Shown piece after piece: positions 1 to 8,102 of a DNA stretch of 64,000 nucleotides. The translations under genes were made by a program, and so were the position numbers. The notes below the pieces were generated by a model, which worked only from the letters and a program-made list of their open reading frames with translations, did no database searches and was not told the DNA's origin. How positions within the stretch are numbered: the first letter of the stretch is position 1; each line of letters opens with the position of its first letter. The stretch comes from Larkinella knui (GTDB lineage Bacteria > Bacteroidota > Bacteroidia > Cytophagales > Spirosomataceae), in assembly GCF_003858645.1 (NCBI RefSeq), contig NZ_RQJP01000001.1, positions 558,001 through 622,000 of the forward strand, given 5' to 3'.

Positions 1-732
1 AACAACGATGATGATGACAATGAGGATTCGGATCATAATCGCAATGAGGATGATGACAAGGATGACGATAACGACAATCAGAACGAAAACCGGCCCAAAG
101 TTCAAACCAGCCACATTGCCGAACCGATGGATCCCATCATCGAGCAGGCTACGCTGAAATTTGAAAGCGGAGCGGGGCGGTTTTACGTTGGCGCACCCTC
201 GGATAGTTTGATCGAGGCCGATACCCGCATGAGTGTCAGCAAATACAGCATGTCGGTCAATCGCGGTGACGGCGCACGTTCGGCCGATATTGAACTGAAA
301 CTGGACGACGATGAAATTGAACTGAAATCCGGCGAGCTGGTCAATTTGGTGGATTTGCGGCTGAATCCGAAACCAACCTGGTCATTCGACTTTGGAATTG
401 GCGCCGGGCAAGCCAATTTTGACTTGAGTGCTTACGCTGTCAAGTCGGTCAAACTGGGGGCCGGAGCCGCCGATATCGAATTAAAACTGGGCGATCGGGC
501 GCCCCAGTCCGATGTAAAGATTGAGTCGGGGGTGACTTCGGTCACTTTAAAAATTCCGAAAACGACGGGATGTCAGGTTGAAGCAAAAGGCGCTTTAACG
601 GTCAAAAAACTCGATGGTTTCGTAGAAATAGGCGGAGGAGTGTACCAAACGCCGGGTTATGCCGGCAGCGCCAAAAAGATAGACATTCACTACGAAGGCG
701 GTGTGTCCCGCTTTGAAGTGGAACGGTATTAA
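1..732 (+). CDS. LiaF/toastrack-domain protein, 3' part
   Basis: The reading frame is already open at base 1, so the annotated part is only the C-terminal end (about 243 residues); an internal ATG at 127 is not the likely start. The first 40 or so codons are an Asp/Asn/Glu-rich linker. After it comes a repetitive beta-rich domain with repeated G-A-G and 'ADIELKL' motifs, ending in 'GGVSRFEVERY'. This is the pattern of the DUF2154/DUF4097 'toastrack' domain found in LiaF-like cell-envelope stress proteins, which in Bacteroidota usually follow N-terminal membrane helices. Those helices would lie outside the window. Function in envelope stress signalling is inferred from the family only. The next gene is convergent, 87 bp away. 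Confidence 0.75.
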   Translation, partial: NNDDDDNEDSDHNRNEDDDKDDDNDNQNENRPKVQTSHIAEPMDPIIEQATLKFESGAGRFYVGAPSDSLIEADTRMSVSKYSMSVNRGDGARSADIELKLDDDEIELKSGELVNLVDLRLNPKPTWSFDFGIGAGQANFDLSAYAVKSVKLGAGAADIELKLGDRAPQSDVKIESGVTSVTLKIPKTTGCQVEAKGALTVKKLDGFVEIGGGVYQTPGYAGSAKKIDIHYEGGVSRFEVERY

Positions 733-819
733 GCGTTTCCTTTCCAGACGTCAGCGTGGATCGACAGACGCACAAAGAAGGCTGTGGTATTCAGGAAACA
801 GAGGGATGCGGTTTTTCTT

Positions 820-2058
820 CTATTTCTTGAATACCAACGCTTTGATCGGCTGGATCTTCGTGGCAACCAGCGTAGGAAGCCACATCACCAGGGCAATGAG
901 GGTGACGATGGCGAGGTTCACCAGGATGATACTTGGAAAATCCCAGGCAATCGGAACCGTATCCATGTAGTAGTTTTTAGGATCGAGCGGAATCAGTTTA
1001 AAATAATACTGAATGGCACACAAGCCGATGCCAATCAGATTTCCAATCAGCAACCCTTTCAGCACCATATTCAGTCCGACGTAAAAAAACACCCGCCGAA
1101 TCAGCGAATTCTGACTGCCAAACGCTTTAAAAAGGCCGATCATGGGCGTGCGTTCCATCATGAGCACGAGCAGAATGGCCACCATGTTGAAACCGGCAAC
1201 GAAGAGAATCAGGACTAGAAAAATACCGGTGTTCTGATCAAGCAGCGTCATCCAGTCGAACAGCGGTTTATAGGTATCCGTTACGCGCACGGGCCTCATG
1301 TCGGGCGCAGCCGCTTCCCGAACGTCCCGGTAGGCATCGTTCAACTGACTGAAATCGTTGACAAAAATTTCATACCCGCCCACCGAATCCGGACCCCAGT
1401 TGTTGAGTTGCTGAATCAGGCGTAAGTCGCCGATAATCATTACGTTGTCTCCTTCTTCGAGTCCTGTATCATAGATCCCCGTGACCTGTAGTTTTCGGGG
1501 GCGCAGCGTGTTTCCAATGAAGTACATGATGACGTCTTTGCCAACACCGAGTTGAAGCCGGTCGGAAATCCGCTTGCTAATTAAAATCTGGCAGGAATAA
1601 TTGGGGTTGCACTGCGCACTGTCTTTAAAAAACCGCGGCAGGCGACCGGCCACCAGCGAACTTTGAAACAGACTCCAGTCGTATTCCGGTCCAACACCCT
1701 TTAAAACCGCTCCCGACAATTCATCGGCGGTTTTGAGCATCCCGGCTTTTGTGGCAACGGCCTGAATGTGCCGGATGCCCGCGATTGATTTGGCCTGCTT
1801 ATAGAGCGGTGTCCGGAGTGGGAGCGGGCTTTCTTCGTACGAATTATTGAGTGAAAACTTCGATACCGTTATGTGTGAACCAAAAACAAAGATTTTCTGC
1901 TGAATACCCCGTTTATAGCCAAACAAAACCGCAAAGGCGATAATGATGCTGGCCAGGCCAATAGCAATACTGGCAATACCGACCTTGGTAACGGTGGCCG
2001 AAAAACTCGTTGTGGGCGTGTGACGGATACGCCGGGCAATAAAAAACGGAACGTTCAA
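820..2058 (-). CDS. LolC/LolE-type FtsX-family ABC permease
   Basis: 412 residues with the architecture of the lipoprotein-releasing/MacB permease family: an N-terminal membrane helix (about residues 25-50), a long periplasmic domain (about 55-270) and three C-terminal helices (about 275-400) forming the FtsX domain. The short N-terminal amphipathic 'FFIARRI' segment and the length fit LolC/LolE. In Bacteroidota a single such protein commonly stands in for the LolC/LolE pair that, with the ATPase LolD, releases lipoproteins from the inner membrane. No LolD ATPase gene is next to it, so the lipoprotein-sorting role is inference; another FtsX-type exporter is possible. It is transcribed away from the NamZ-like gene, with 124 bp between the two starts. 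Confidence 0.8.
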   Translation of the reverse strand: MNVPFFIARRIRHTPTTSFSATVTKVGIASIAIGLASIIIAFAVLFGYKRGIQQKIFVFGSHITVSKFSLNNSYEESPLPLRTPLYKQAKSIAGIRHIQAVATKAGMLKTADELSGAVLKGVGPEYDWSLFQSSLVAGRLPRFFKDSAQCNPNYSCQILISKRISDRLQLGVGKDVIMYFIGNTLRPRKLQVTGIYDTGLEEGDNVMIIGDLRLIQQLNNWGPDSVGGYEIFVNDFSQLNDAYRDVREAAAPDMRPVRVTDTYKPLFDWMTLLDQNTGIFLVLILFVAGFNMVAILLVLMMERTPMIGLFKAFGSQNSLIRRVFFYVGLNMVLKGLLIGNLIGIGLCAIQYYFKLIPLDPKNYYMDTVPIAWDFPSIILVNLAIVTLIALVMWLPTLVATKIQPIKALVFKK

Positions 2059-2182
2059 GCGAAAAAAGGTTAGCGATCCGGGAATCGATTCAGTTCATCA
2101 AGTAAAATGTTAACTGAAAAACGGATAACCTGGAGACGTTTTCTATAAAATACCACATAAATGTAACAGATTTGCAGTATAA

Positions 2183-3424
2183 ATGATCAGACGCCTAATG
2201 ACTTCATTCGTAAAATTGCTCTTCATCGCCTGCTTGGTCGGTATATTCGGGATGGCCGGAAGCTGTTCGGCACAAACCAGCCGGAAACCGACCGCTGCGG
2301 CAGAGTCGGAAGCCATCCGCACCGGAGCCGAACAAATGAACCTCTACTTGCCCGCTTTACTCGGAAAACGGGTCGGCATGATCGTCAACCATACGTCCGT
2401 AATTGGTAAAACCCACCTGGTCGATAGCTTGCTAGCCAGGGGTGTGACGATTAAAACCATTTTTGCGCCCGAACACGGTTTTCGGGGACAAGCGACCGAC
2501 GGCGAGACGGTTAGTAACGGCCGCGATCCGCGAAGTGGCGTTTCGATAATCTCTTTGTATGGCGCAAACCGCAAGCCGACGGCGGCCCAGCTCGATTCGC
2601 TCGATATCGTCATTTTCGACATCCAGGACGTTGGGACGCGGTTTTATACGTACATCAGCACCATGCATTACGCCATGGAAGCCTGTGCTGAAAACAAAAA
2701 ATCGTTCATTGTGCTGGACCGGCCGAATCCAAACGGGCGCTACGTCGATGGCCCCATTTTAGATGCCCGGTTCCGGTCGTTTGTCGGTATGCACCCCGTT
2801 CCCATACTTCACGGTCTGACGGTGGGTGAACTGGCGAGGATGATCAACGGTGAAAAATGGCTCAAAAAACCGGACACCGCTTCCACCGATCTGCTCTGCC
2901 CGCTGACGGTGGTGCCCGTAAAAAATTATACTCATCAGCTTGCTTATACGTTGCCCGTAGCGCCGTCGCCGAATTTGCCCAATCAGCAATCCATTCTGCT
3001 CTATCCAACCCTCTGCCTGTTTGAAGGAACCGTGGTGAGTGTCGGGCGGGGCACCGACAAGCAGTTTCAGGTAATTGGTGGACCCGGTAATCCGAAGTTC
3101 GGATCCTATCAGTTTACGCCCGTCGATAAACCGGGTGCCGTCAATCCCCCGCAGGAAGGAAAACTGTGTTACGGCCTGGATTTGTCGGGAATCGATGCCA
3201 CCCATCAGGGTTTGACCCTCAAATACCTGATCGAATTTTACAAAAAGGCCGTCGATAAAGACCATTTTTTTCTGGCTACCAATTACATCCACAAACTATA
3301 CGGAACCGATCAGTTACCGCTGCAACTTAAACTTGGACTGACCGAAGAAGCCATCCGGAAAACCTGGGAACCGGGCTTGAGCCAGTACAAGGAAATGCGT
3401 AAAAAATACCTGCTATACCCTTAA
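2183..3424 (+). CDS. Exo-beta-N-acetylmuramidase NamZ-like (DUF1343/GH171)
   Basis: 413 residues. An N-terminal hydrophobic segment ending in 'GSC' (about residue 28) looks like a lipoprotein signal. The body carries hallmarks of the DUF1343 family: 'GMIVNHTS', 'FAPEHGFRG', 'VIFDIQDVGTRFYTY' (split here at conserved points) and 'LDRPNPNGR'. NamZ of Bacillus subtilis, founder of GH171, removes terminal N-acetylmuramic acid from peptidoglycan fragments, so a role in cell-wall recycling is likely. Start at the first ATG; an alternative ATG at 2198 would still leave a signal peptide. A 70-codon open frame directly after the stop is not convincing as a gene. Confidence 0.85.
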   Translation: MIRRLMTSFVKLLFIACLVGIFGMAGSCSAQTSRKPTAAAESEAIRTGAEQMNLYLPALLGKRVGMIVNHTSVIGKTHLVDSLLARGVTIKTIFAPEHGFRGQATDGETVSNGRDPRSGVSIISLYGANRKPTAAQLDSLDIVIFDIQDVGTRFYTYISTMHYAMEACAENKKSFIVLDRPNPNGRYVDGPILDARFRSFVGMHPVPILHGLTVGELARMINGEKWLKKPDTASTDLLCPLTVVPVKNYTHQLAYTLPVAPSPNLPNQQSILLYPTLCLFEGTVVSVGRGTDKQFQVIGGPGNPKFGSYQFTPVDKPGAVNPPQEGKLCYGLDLSGIDATHQGLTLKYLIEFYKKAVDKDHFFLATNYIHKLYGTDQLPLQLKLGLTEEAIRKTWEPGLSQYKEMRKKYLLYP

Positions 3425-3671
3425 AATGTCAGTCCGAAAAAGAACAGTAGTAGGGCTGTCAGTTGCGTACCTGGCTCGTTTATCCGGCTTGTTTTCCGAC
3501 AAGCTGGACCGAAAACCGTATGCCGGAGCCTGGATCTGTAACAAATTTAACCGGTTCGCGGTGGTTTTGCTGCGATTGCGGACCCGAAATACGATTTCGA
3601 CCGGAGGGATTCAAACGTTAAAGTTGGCAGTTTCCTAAAAACACCCTAATTTTGATTTTTAGAAACGTATC
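3425..3671 (+). promoter_or_regulatory. guaA upstream region with Bacteroidota-type promoter
   Basis: In this 247-bp gap a GTTG at 3623-3626 is followed after 20 bp by TAATTTTG at 3647-3654, an exact match to the TAnnTTTG -7 element of the Bacteroidota primary sigma factor. The -7 element ends 17 bp before the guaA ATG, so the 5' leader would be very short. No purine riboswitch-like fold was recognised. The rest of the gap shows nothing clear. Confidence 0.6.
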
Positions 3672-5204
3672 ATGACAACCGAACAAATCCTGATTCTCGA
3701 TTTCGGTTCGCAATATACCCAACTCATTGCCCGCCGGGTGCGCGAACTCAACGTTTACTGCGAGATTCATCCCTACAATCACATTCCAACGATAACCCCT
3801 GATGTAAAGGGCGTTATCCTTTCCGGTAGCCCGTGTTCTGTTCGCGATGCCGATGCGCCCATGGTCCATCTGGCGGCTTTTCGGCATAAATTACCGATTC
3901 TGGGCGTTTGCTACGGGGCCCAGCTCCTGGCCCACACCAGCGGGGGCGAAGTGAAACCTTCCTCGATCCGGGAATATGGCCGGGCAAAATTAAGTACGCT
4001 CAATACCGAAAATCCGTTGCTGAAAGGGCTGGAAGTCAACACCCAGGTGTGGATGTCGCACGCGGATACGATCACCAGCGTACCGGAAAACTTTCAGCTC
4101 ATTGCCTCGACAGAAACCGTTCGGGTGGCCGCTTTCCAGATTGCGGACGAACCAACGTACGGTATTCAGTTTCACCCGGAAGTGACGCACTCGACGCAGG
4201 GAAAAACCGTACTGAAAAACTTTGTCGTTGATATTTGTGGCTGCTCGCAGGACTGGACCGCCGAGTCGTTCGTGGAATCGACGATCGCCGGCTTAAAAGA
4301 AAAAATAGGCGATGATAAAGTGGTCATGGCGCTTTCGGGTGGCGTCGATTCGTCGGTGGCGGCAACACTCGTCCACCGGGCGATTGGCCAGAATCTGTAC
4401 TGTATTTTTGTGGACAACGGTCTGTTGCGGAAAGACGAATTTGAGCAGGTGCTGGAGTCCTACCGGCATTTGGGCCTGAACATCAAAGGCGTCGATTCCA
4501 AAGATCAGTTCTATTCTGCCCTCGCCGGACTGACCGACCCCGAAGCCAAGCGTAAAGCCATTGGCCGAACATTCATCGAGGTGTTCGACCAGGAATCGCA
4601 CCTGATCGAAGATGTCGACTGGCTGGGACAGGGAACGATTTATCCCGATGTGATCGAGTCCGTTTCGGTGAAAGGGCCGTCGGCTACGATCAAATCCCAC
4701 CACAATGTCGGCGGTTTACCCGCTTATATGAAACTTAAAGTGGTGGAGCCGTTGAATACGCTGTTTAAGGATGAAGTTCGGACGGTTGGAAAAGCCCTGG
4801 GGCTGCCCGATGCCATTCTGAAACGCCATCCTTTCCCCGGCCCCGGTTTGGCGATTCGGATTCTGGGGGATATCACGCCCGAAAAAGTACAGATTCTGCA
4901 GGAAGTCGATGCGTTATACATCAACGGATTGAAAAAATACGGTCTGTACGACCAGGTTTGGCAGGCCGGAGCCATTCTGCTGCCCATCCAATCCGTTGGC
5001 GTGATGGGCGACGAACGAACCTACGAACGGGTGGTGGCTCTACGCGCCGTGACGAGCGTCGATGGCATGACGGCCGACTGGGCACACCTTCCCTATGAGT
5101 TTCTGGCCGATATTTCCAACGAAATCATCAACCGCGTCAAAGGCGTCAACCGCGTCGTCTACGATATCTCATCCAAGCCCCCCGCCACCATCGAGTGGGA
5201 ATAG
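3672..5204 (+). CDS. guaA: GMP synthase (glutamine-hydrolysing)
   Basis: 510 residues, the normal length. It converts XMP, ATP and glutamine to GMP in the cytoplasm. The N-terminal class I glutamine amidotransferase domain has the nucleophile Cys80 in 'GVCYGAQ' and the His/Glu pair of 'QFHPEV' near residue 168. The ATP-pyrophosphatase domain has its P-loop 'SGGVDSSV' near residue 223, and the C-terminal dimerisation domain ends in 'KPPATIEWE', typical of the family. The promoter described just upstream and the inverted repeat after the stop suggest a single-gene transcription unit. Nothing unusual in the protein. Confidence 0.98.
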   Translation: MTTEQILILDFGSQYTQLIARRVRELNVYCEIHPYNHIPTITPDVKGVILSGSPCSVRDADAPMVHLAAFRHKLPILGVCYGAQLLAHTSGGEVKPSSIREYGRAKLSTLNTENPLLKGLEVNTQVWMSHADTITSVPENFQLIASTETVRVAAFQIADEPTYGIQFHPEVTHSTQGKTVLKNFVVDICGCSQDWTAESFVESTIAGLKEKIGDDKVVMALSGGVDSSVAATLVHRAIGQNLYCIFVDNGLLRKDEFEQVLESYRHLGLNIKGVDSKDQFYSALAGLTDPEAKRKAIGRTFIEVFDQESHLIEDVDWLGQGTIYPDVIESVSVKGPSATIKSHHNVGGLPAYMKLKVVEPLNTLFKDEVRTVGKALGLPDAILKRHPFPGPGLAIRILGDITPEKVQILQEVDALYINGLKKYGLYDQVWQAGAILLPIQSVGVMGDERTYERVVALRAVTSVDGMTADWAHLPYEFLADISNEIINRVKGVNRVVYDISSKPPATIEWE

Positions 5205-5209
5205 AAGGG

Positions 5210-5279
5210 AGTGAAGAATTAAAAGTGAAGAATTAAGTGCGTCAGCCAACTCTTAACTTTTAATTCTTCATTCTTCACT
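5210..5279. terminator. Period-7 repeat hairpin between guaA and acidic genes
   Basis: Bases 5212-5226 (TGAAGAATTAAAAGT) pair perfectly with 5256-5270. Both arms are built of heptamer-like units (AGTGAAG, AATTAAA). It lies 6 bp after the guaA stop and overlaps the end of the convergent small gene, so it may act as a bidirectional terminator. It belongs to the family of short-period arrays listed elsewhere in this window. Confidence 0.6.
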
Positions 5280-5462
5280 GCTTAGTCCGTCGTCATCTTC
5301 TTCCTCATACAAGGTCGTTTGTGCCAGGTCCGGGTCGGGGCTGGGCAGGTTTCCTGACGGACTTAGATCGGGTTCGAGTTCGTCGCCGGTGTCCTCATCA
5401 TTGCGGGCCATCGTCGAGGCAACGCCCTGGTTTTCGTCTTCGGCTGGATTGTAATTTTCCAT
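5268..5462 (-). CDS. Small acidic protein of unknown function (64 aa)
   Basis: 64 residues, very rich in Asp, Glu, Pro and Ser, with a terminal 'YEEEDDDGLSSEE'. There is no signal peptide, membrane helix or known motif. It starts 9 bp after the stop of the 81-residue acidic gene 5472-5717 and both are read in the same direction, so they look co-transcribed. It is probably an intrinsically disordered cytoplasmic protein. It was accepted because two consecutive small frames share the same strongly biased, non-random composition and tight spacing. Function is not recognised. Confidence 0.55.
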   Translation of the reverse strand: MENYNPAEDENQGVASTMARNDEDTGDELEPDLSPSGNLPSPDPDLAQTTLYEEEDDDGLSSEE

Positions 5463-5471
5463 AGGTTGTTT

Positions 5472-5717
5472 TTATAAACCGCTCGATCGGGCTACATTCC
5501 CGCCCAGCGCATAATTATCGTCCTGATGGTGATCGTGTTCGCCCGTTGGATCACCATCTTCGTCAACAGGCTCATCATCCAGTTCATCCTCATCCGTCTC
5601 GTCCTCATCGCCGTCCTCGATTGCCGCACCGCTTTGGTTAGCAAACAGGTTGGGGTCCATACGCAGAATCCGCGATCCAATCAGTTCGGGGTCTTCAGCC
5701 AACATACTTTGTTTCAT
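5472..5717 (-). CDS. Small acidic protein of unknown function (81 aa)
   Basis: 81 residues. The first 30 or so look folded ('MLAEDPELIGSRILRMDPN'), then a block dominated by Asp and Glu (about 35-60), then 'EHDHHQDDN' and a C-terminus 'LGGNVARSSGL'. No known family was recognised. It is first in a two-gene unit with the acidic gene downstream and lies divergently from the histidine kinase. The His/Asp cluster could bind metal ions, but that is speculation. The ATG at 5717 is preceded by an ordinary AT-rich stretch without a Shine-Dalgarno sequence. Confidence 0.55.
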   Translation of the reverse strand: MKQSMLAEDPELIGSRILRMDPNLFANQSGAAIEDGDEDETDEDELDDEPVDEDGDPTGEHDHHQDDNYALGGNVARSSGL

Positions 5718-5902
5718 AGCCGTAAGTGCTTGGTTAGGAAGATGTCTTATAAACCAGCCGCAGAGAAATTGGTTTGGTGAACTTTGTCTTTCTGATCAAG
5801 GCATTGTGGCGGCCAAGCCAAAATCAAGCCGCTAATCAGGCAAAGAATGCTCATTTTGCAGTAACTTCGCTACGACTGATAGATTGTTTATTAAAGGAGG
5901 GC

Positions 5903-7120
5903 ATGACTGGTAAGAATTCGTCTACGGATGTTGATAATGTGCTGGAAGTGGAGCGTTTGCAACTGGCTTTACAAGCGGCCGGTGTGGGAACCTGGGATTT
6001 CAATCTGGTGACAGGATACGCCGAGTGGTCCGCCCTGTGTAAGCAACTTTTCGGATTGCCTCCCGATGGTAATGTGACGCCAGCTACGTTGCTGGAGCAG
6101 GTTCATCCGGACGATCGCGAACGTGTTCGGGAGGCCAACGCCCGGATTTTAAGCCCGCAGAGTGATGGGGAACATAATATTATTTTCCGAACCAGAACCG
6201 GTGAGGGCCACTACCGGTGGGTGCAGGCAAAGGGGAAAACCATCCTGAATCAAGAGGGTCAGATTGTTCGCTTTAACGGAATTGTATTTGATGTTACGGA
6301 GTTAATCCGGGCTCAGGAAGCCCAGCGGCAAGCGGCCGAAGTGCTGGAACAACGGGTTACCGAACGAACCCAGGCCCTGCACGAAGCGAATGAGCAACTG
6401 AAAAAGTCCAACCAGAACCTGGTTGAGTTTGCTTTCATTGCGTCGCATGACTTGCAGGAGCCACTCCGGAAAATTCAGTCGTTTGGGGATTTATTGAAAA
6501 CTCAGATCGGCGCAGACCTGGGCGAAGCGGCCTCTTATCTGGAACGCATGCAAACGGCGGCCCGCCGAATGTCCATTTTGATTAAAGATCTGCTCACCAT
6601 TTCCCGCATCTCGACGCTGCAAAAGTTCCTGCCGTCTGTCTCCCTGACGGCGGTTGTCCGGGATGTTCTCGATGATATTGGTTTATTGATCCAGGAAACA
6701 GAAGCCGTCATCGAGGTTGATCCATTGCCGACCGTTCAGGGTGATCCTTCGCAGTTGGCCCAGCTTTTTCAAAATTTAGTGAGCAACGCCATCAAATTTC
6801 AACGCCCGAACGTCAAGCCTGTCGTTCGGATGAGGGCTCAAACGGTGGCGGCTTCAGACCTGCCCCTTTCGGTGAAACCGGTACGGAAAACCGGCGTTTA
6901 CAACCGGATCGATGTGTCGGACAACGGTATTGGATTCGATGAGAAATATGTCAATCGAATTTTTCAGATCTTTCAGCGTTTGCACGGCACCAGTCAATAT
7001 GCCGGTACGGGCATCGGATTAGCCATTTGTGAGAAAGTAGTCGCCAATCATGGTGGAGCCATCACGGCCTACAGTCAACCCGGCCAGGGCGCTTCGTTTG
7101 TCGTCTACTTACCCGCCTGA
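5903..7120 (+). CDS. Soluble PAS-domain sensor histidine kinase
   Basis: About 405 residues from the chosen ATG. This start is preceded by AAAGGAGG, a rare clear Shine-Dalgarno sequence in this window, which decides it over upstream in-frame starts. Domains: PAS fold (about 15-130, with 'HPDDRERV' and 'FDVTE'), a coiled coil (about 135-170), a HisKA domain with phospho-acceptor His182 in 'SHDLQEPLRK', and an ATPase domain with the N box 'QNLVSNAIKF' (near 290), 'DNGIGF' (near 340) and 'GTGIGLAI' (near 369). There are no membrane helices, so the signal is probably sensed in the cytoplasm. No response regulator gene is adjacent; it is an orphan kinase. Confidence 0.9.
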   Translation: MTGKNSSTDVDNVLEVERLQLALQAAGVGTWDFNLVTGYAEWSALCKQLFGLPPDGNVTPATLLEQVHPDDRERVREANARILSPQSDGEHNIIFRTRTGEGHYRWVQAKGKTILNQEGQIVRFNGIVFDVTELIRAQEAQRQAAEVLEQRVTERTQALHEANEQLKKSNQNLVEFAFIASHDLQEPLRKIQSFGDLLKTQIGADLGEAASYLERMQTAARRMSILIKDLLTISRISTLQKFLPSVSLTAVVRDVLDDIGLLIQETEAVIEVDPLPTVQGDPSQLAQLFQNLVSNAIKFQRPNVKPVVRMRAQTVAASDLPLSVKPVRKTGVYNRIDVSDNGIGFDEKYVNRIFQIFQRLHGTSQYAGTGIGLAICEKVVANHGGAITAYSQPGQGASFVVYLPA

Positions 7121-7282
7121 ATCGACGGAACCCGGTTGAAACCAGCTCCTGAATGCCTCACGGCTGTTGGGGAAGCGGGTACATACGCCAGCGGGGAACG
7201 TTTTTTTACTAACTTAACACGAATTACGGATTTGCCCCACAGGGGTATTCACGTTATCTTACCGGCCTTAACTTCCTTTCCC

Positions 7283-8080
7283 GTGAAAAAACTTCTCGCC
7301 CTGCTACTTCTGACGCTGCCGATGGGCGCTGCGGCCCAAACGTCCCGCGAACCGCTGTTCACCTCATTTGACGGAACAAAAATCCACTATGAAGTGGCCG
7401 GCGAAGGGAAACCGGTGGTGCTCGTTCATGGATTTATGGGCAACGGGACTTCCTGGCAAAAAGCCGTGTTGCGGCAGTCGCTGCTCGATGCTGGTTATAA
7501 AGTGGTCCAGCTGGATTTGCGGGGCAACGGCTTGTCCGATAAACCGCATACCGTTGAAGCCTACCGCAACGATGCCGAAGCCCGCGACATCATGGCCTTG
7601 ATGAACCACCTGAAACTGAAAAATTACGATGCCGTCGGCTATTCGCGCGGCTCGATCATTACCGCTCGGTTGCTGATACTGGATAAAAACCTGCGCGCAG
7701 CGGTTTTAGGCGGTATGGGCGCTGATTTTACCGATCCAAACTGGGCACGCCGAATGGCTTTTGCCGAACTCTTCAGCGCAAAGGCCCACCTGCATCCGGA
7801 GTTTCAGGGCGCGTTGAATGCTGCCAAAACCCGGGGATTGGATACGCTGGCGCTCGGTTTTCAGCAACAGACCCAACCTTCGACAAGTCCGGCGGAATTG
7901 AGCCGGGTGAAAATACCAGTTTTGATTATTTCCGGCGATCAGGACGAGGACAACGGCCGGGCGGGTGATCTGGCCCGACTGATACCCAATTCCACGCTGA
8001 AAACCGTACCGGGCAATCACGGCAATACGTCGGGATCGGAAGGATTTGCGCGGGAGGTGCTGGCGTTTTTGAAAAAATGA
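7283..8080 (+). CDS. Secreted alpha/beta-hydrolase
   Basis: About 265 residues starting from GTG at 7283. This start gives a clean signal peptide (Val/Met-Lys-Lys, a leucine-rich core, cleavage after 'AAAQ'), while upstream in-frame codons do not look coding. The alpha/beta-hydrolase fold shows the oxyanion segment 'LVHGFMG', a nucleophile Ser121 in 'GYSRGS', an Asp in 'ISGDQDED' (near 219) and a His in 'GNHGNT' (near 246), completing the triad. The natural substrate cannot be told from sequence. It lies 22 bp before the penicillin-acylase-like gene and is probably co-transcribed with it. Confidence 0.85.
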   Translation: MKKLLALLLLTLPMGAAAQTSREPLFTSFDGTKIHYEVAGEGKPVVLVHGFMGNGTSWQKAVLRQSLLDAGYKVVQLDLRGNGLSDKPHTVEAYRNDAEARDIMALMNHLKLKNYDAVGYSRGSIITARLLILDKNLRAAVLGGMGADFTDPNWARRMAFAELFSAKAHLHPEFQGALNAAKTRGLDTLALGFQQQTQPSTSPAELSRVKIPVLIISGDQDEDNGRAGDLARLIPNSTLKTVPGNHGNTSGSEGFAREVLAFLKK

Positions 8081-8102
8081 GGTATTGCCTTTCAGGAATC
8101 CT

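Noticed and set aside
3426-3638. A 70-codon frame between the NamZ-like gene and guaA
   Set aside because: It begins 1 bp after the previous stop, runs into the guaA promoter and has no family-like pattern; the promoter elements explain the region better.
3425-3671. A purine riboswitch before guaA
   Set aside because: No three-way junction core was found and the promoter leaves a leader of only about ten bases.
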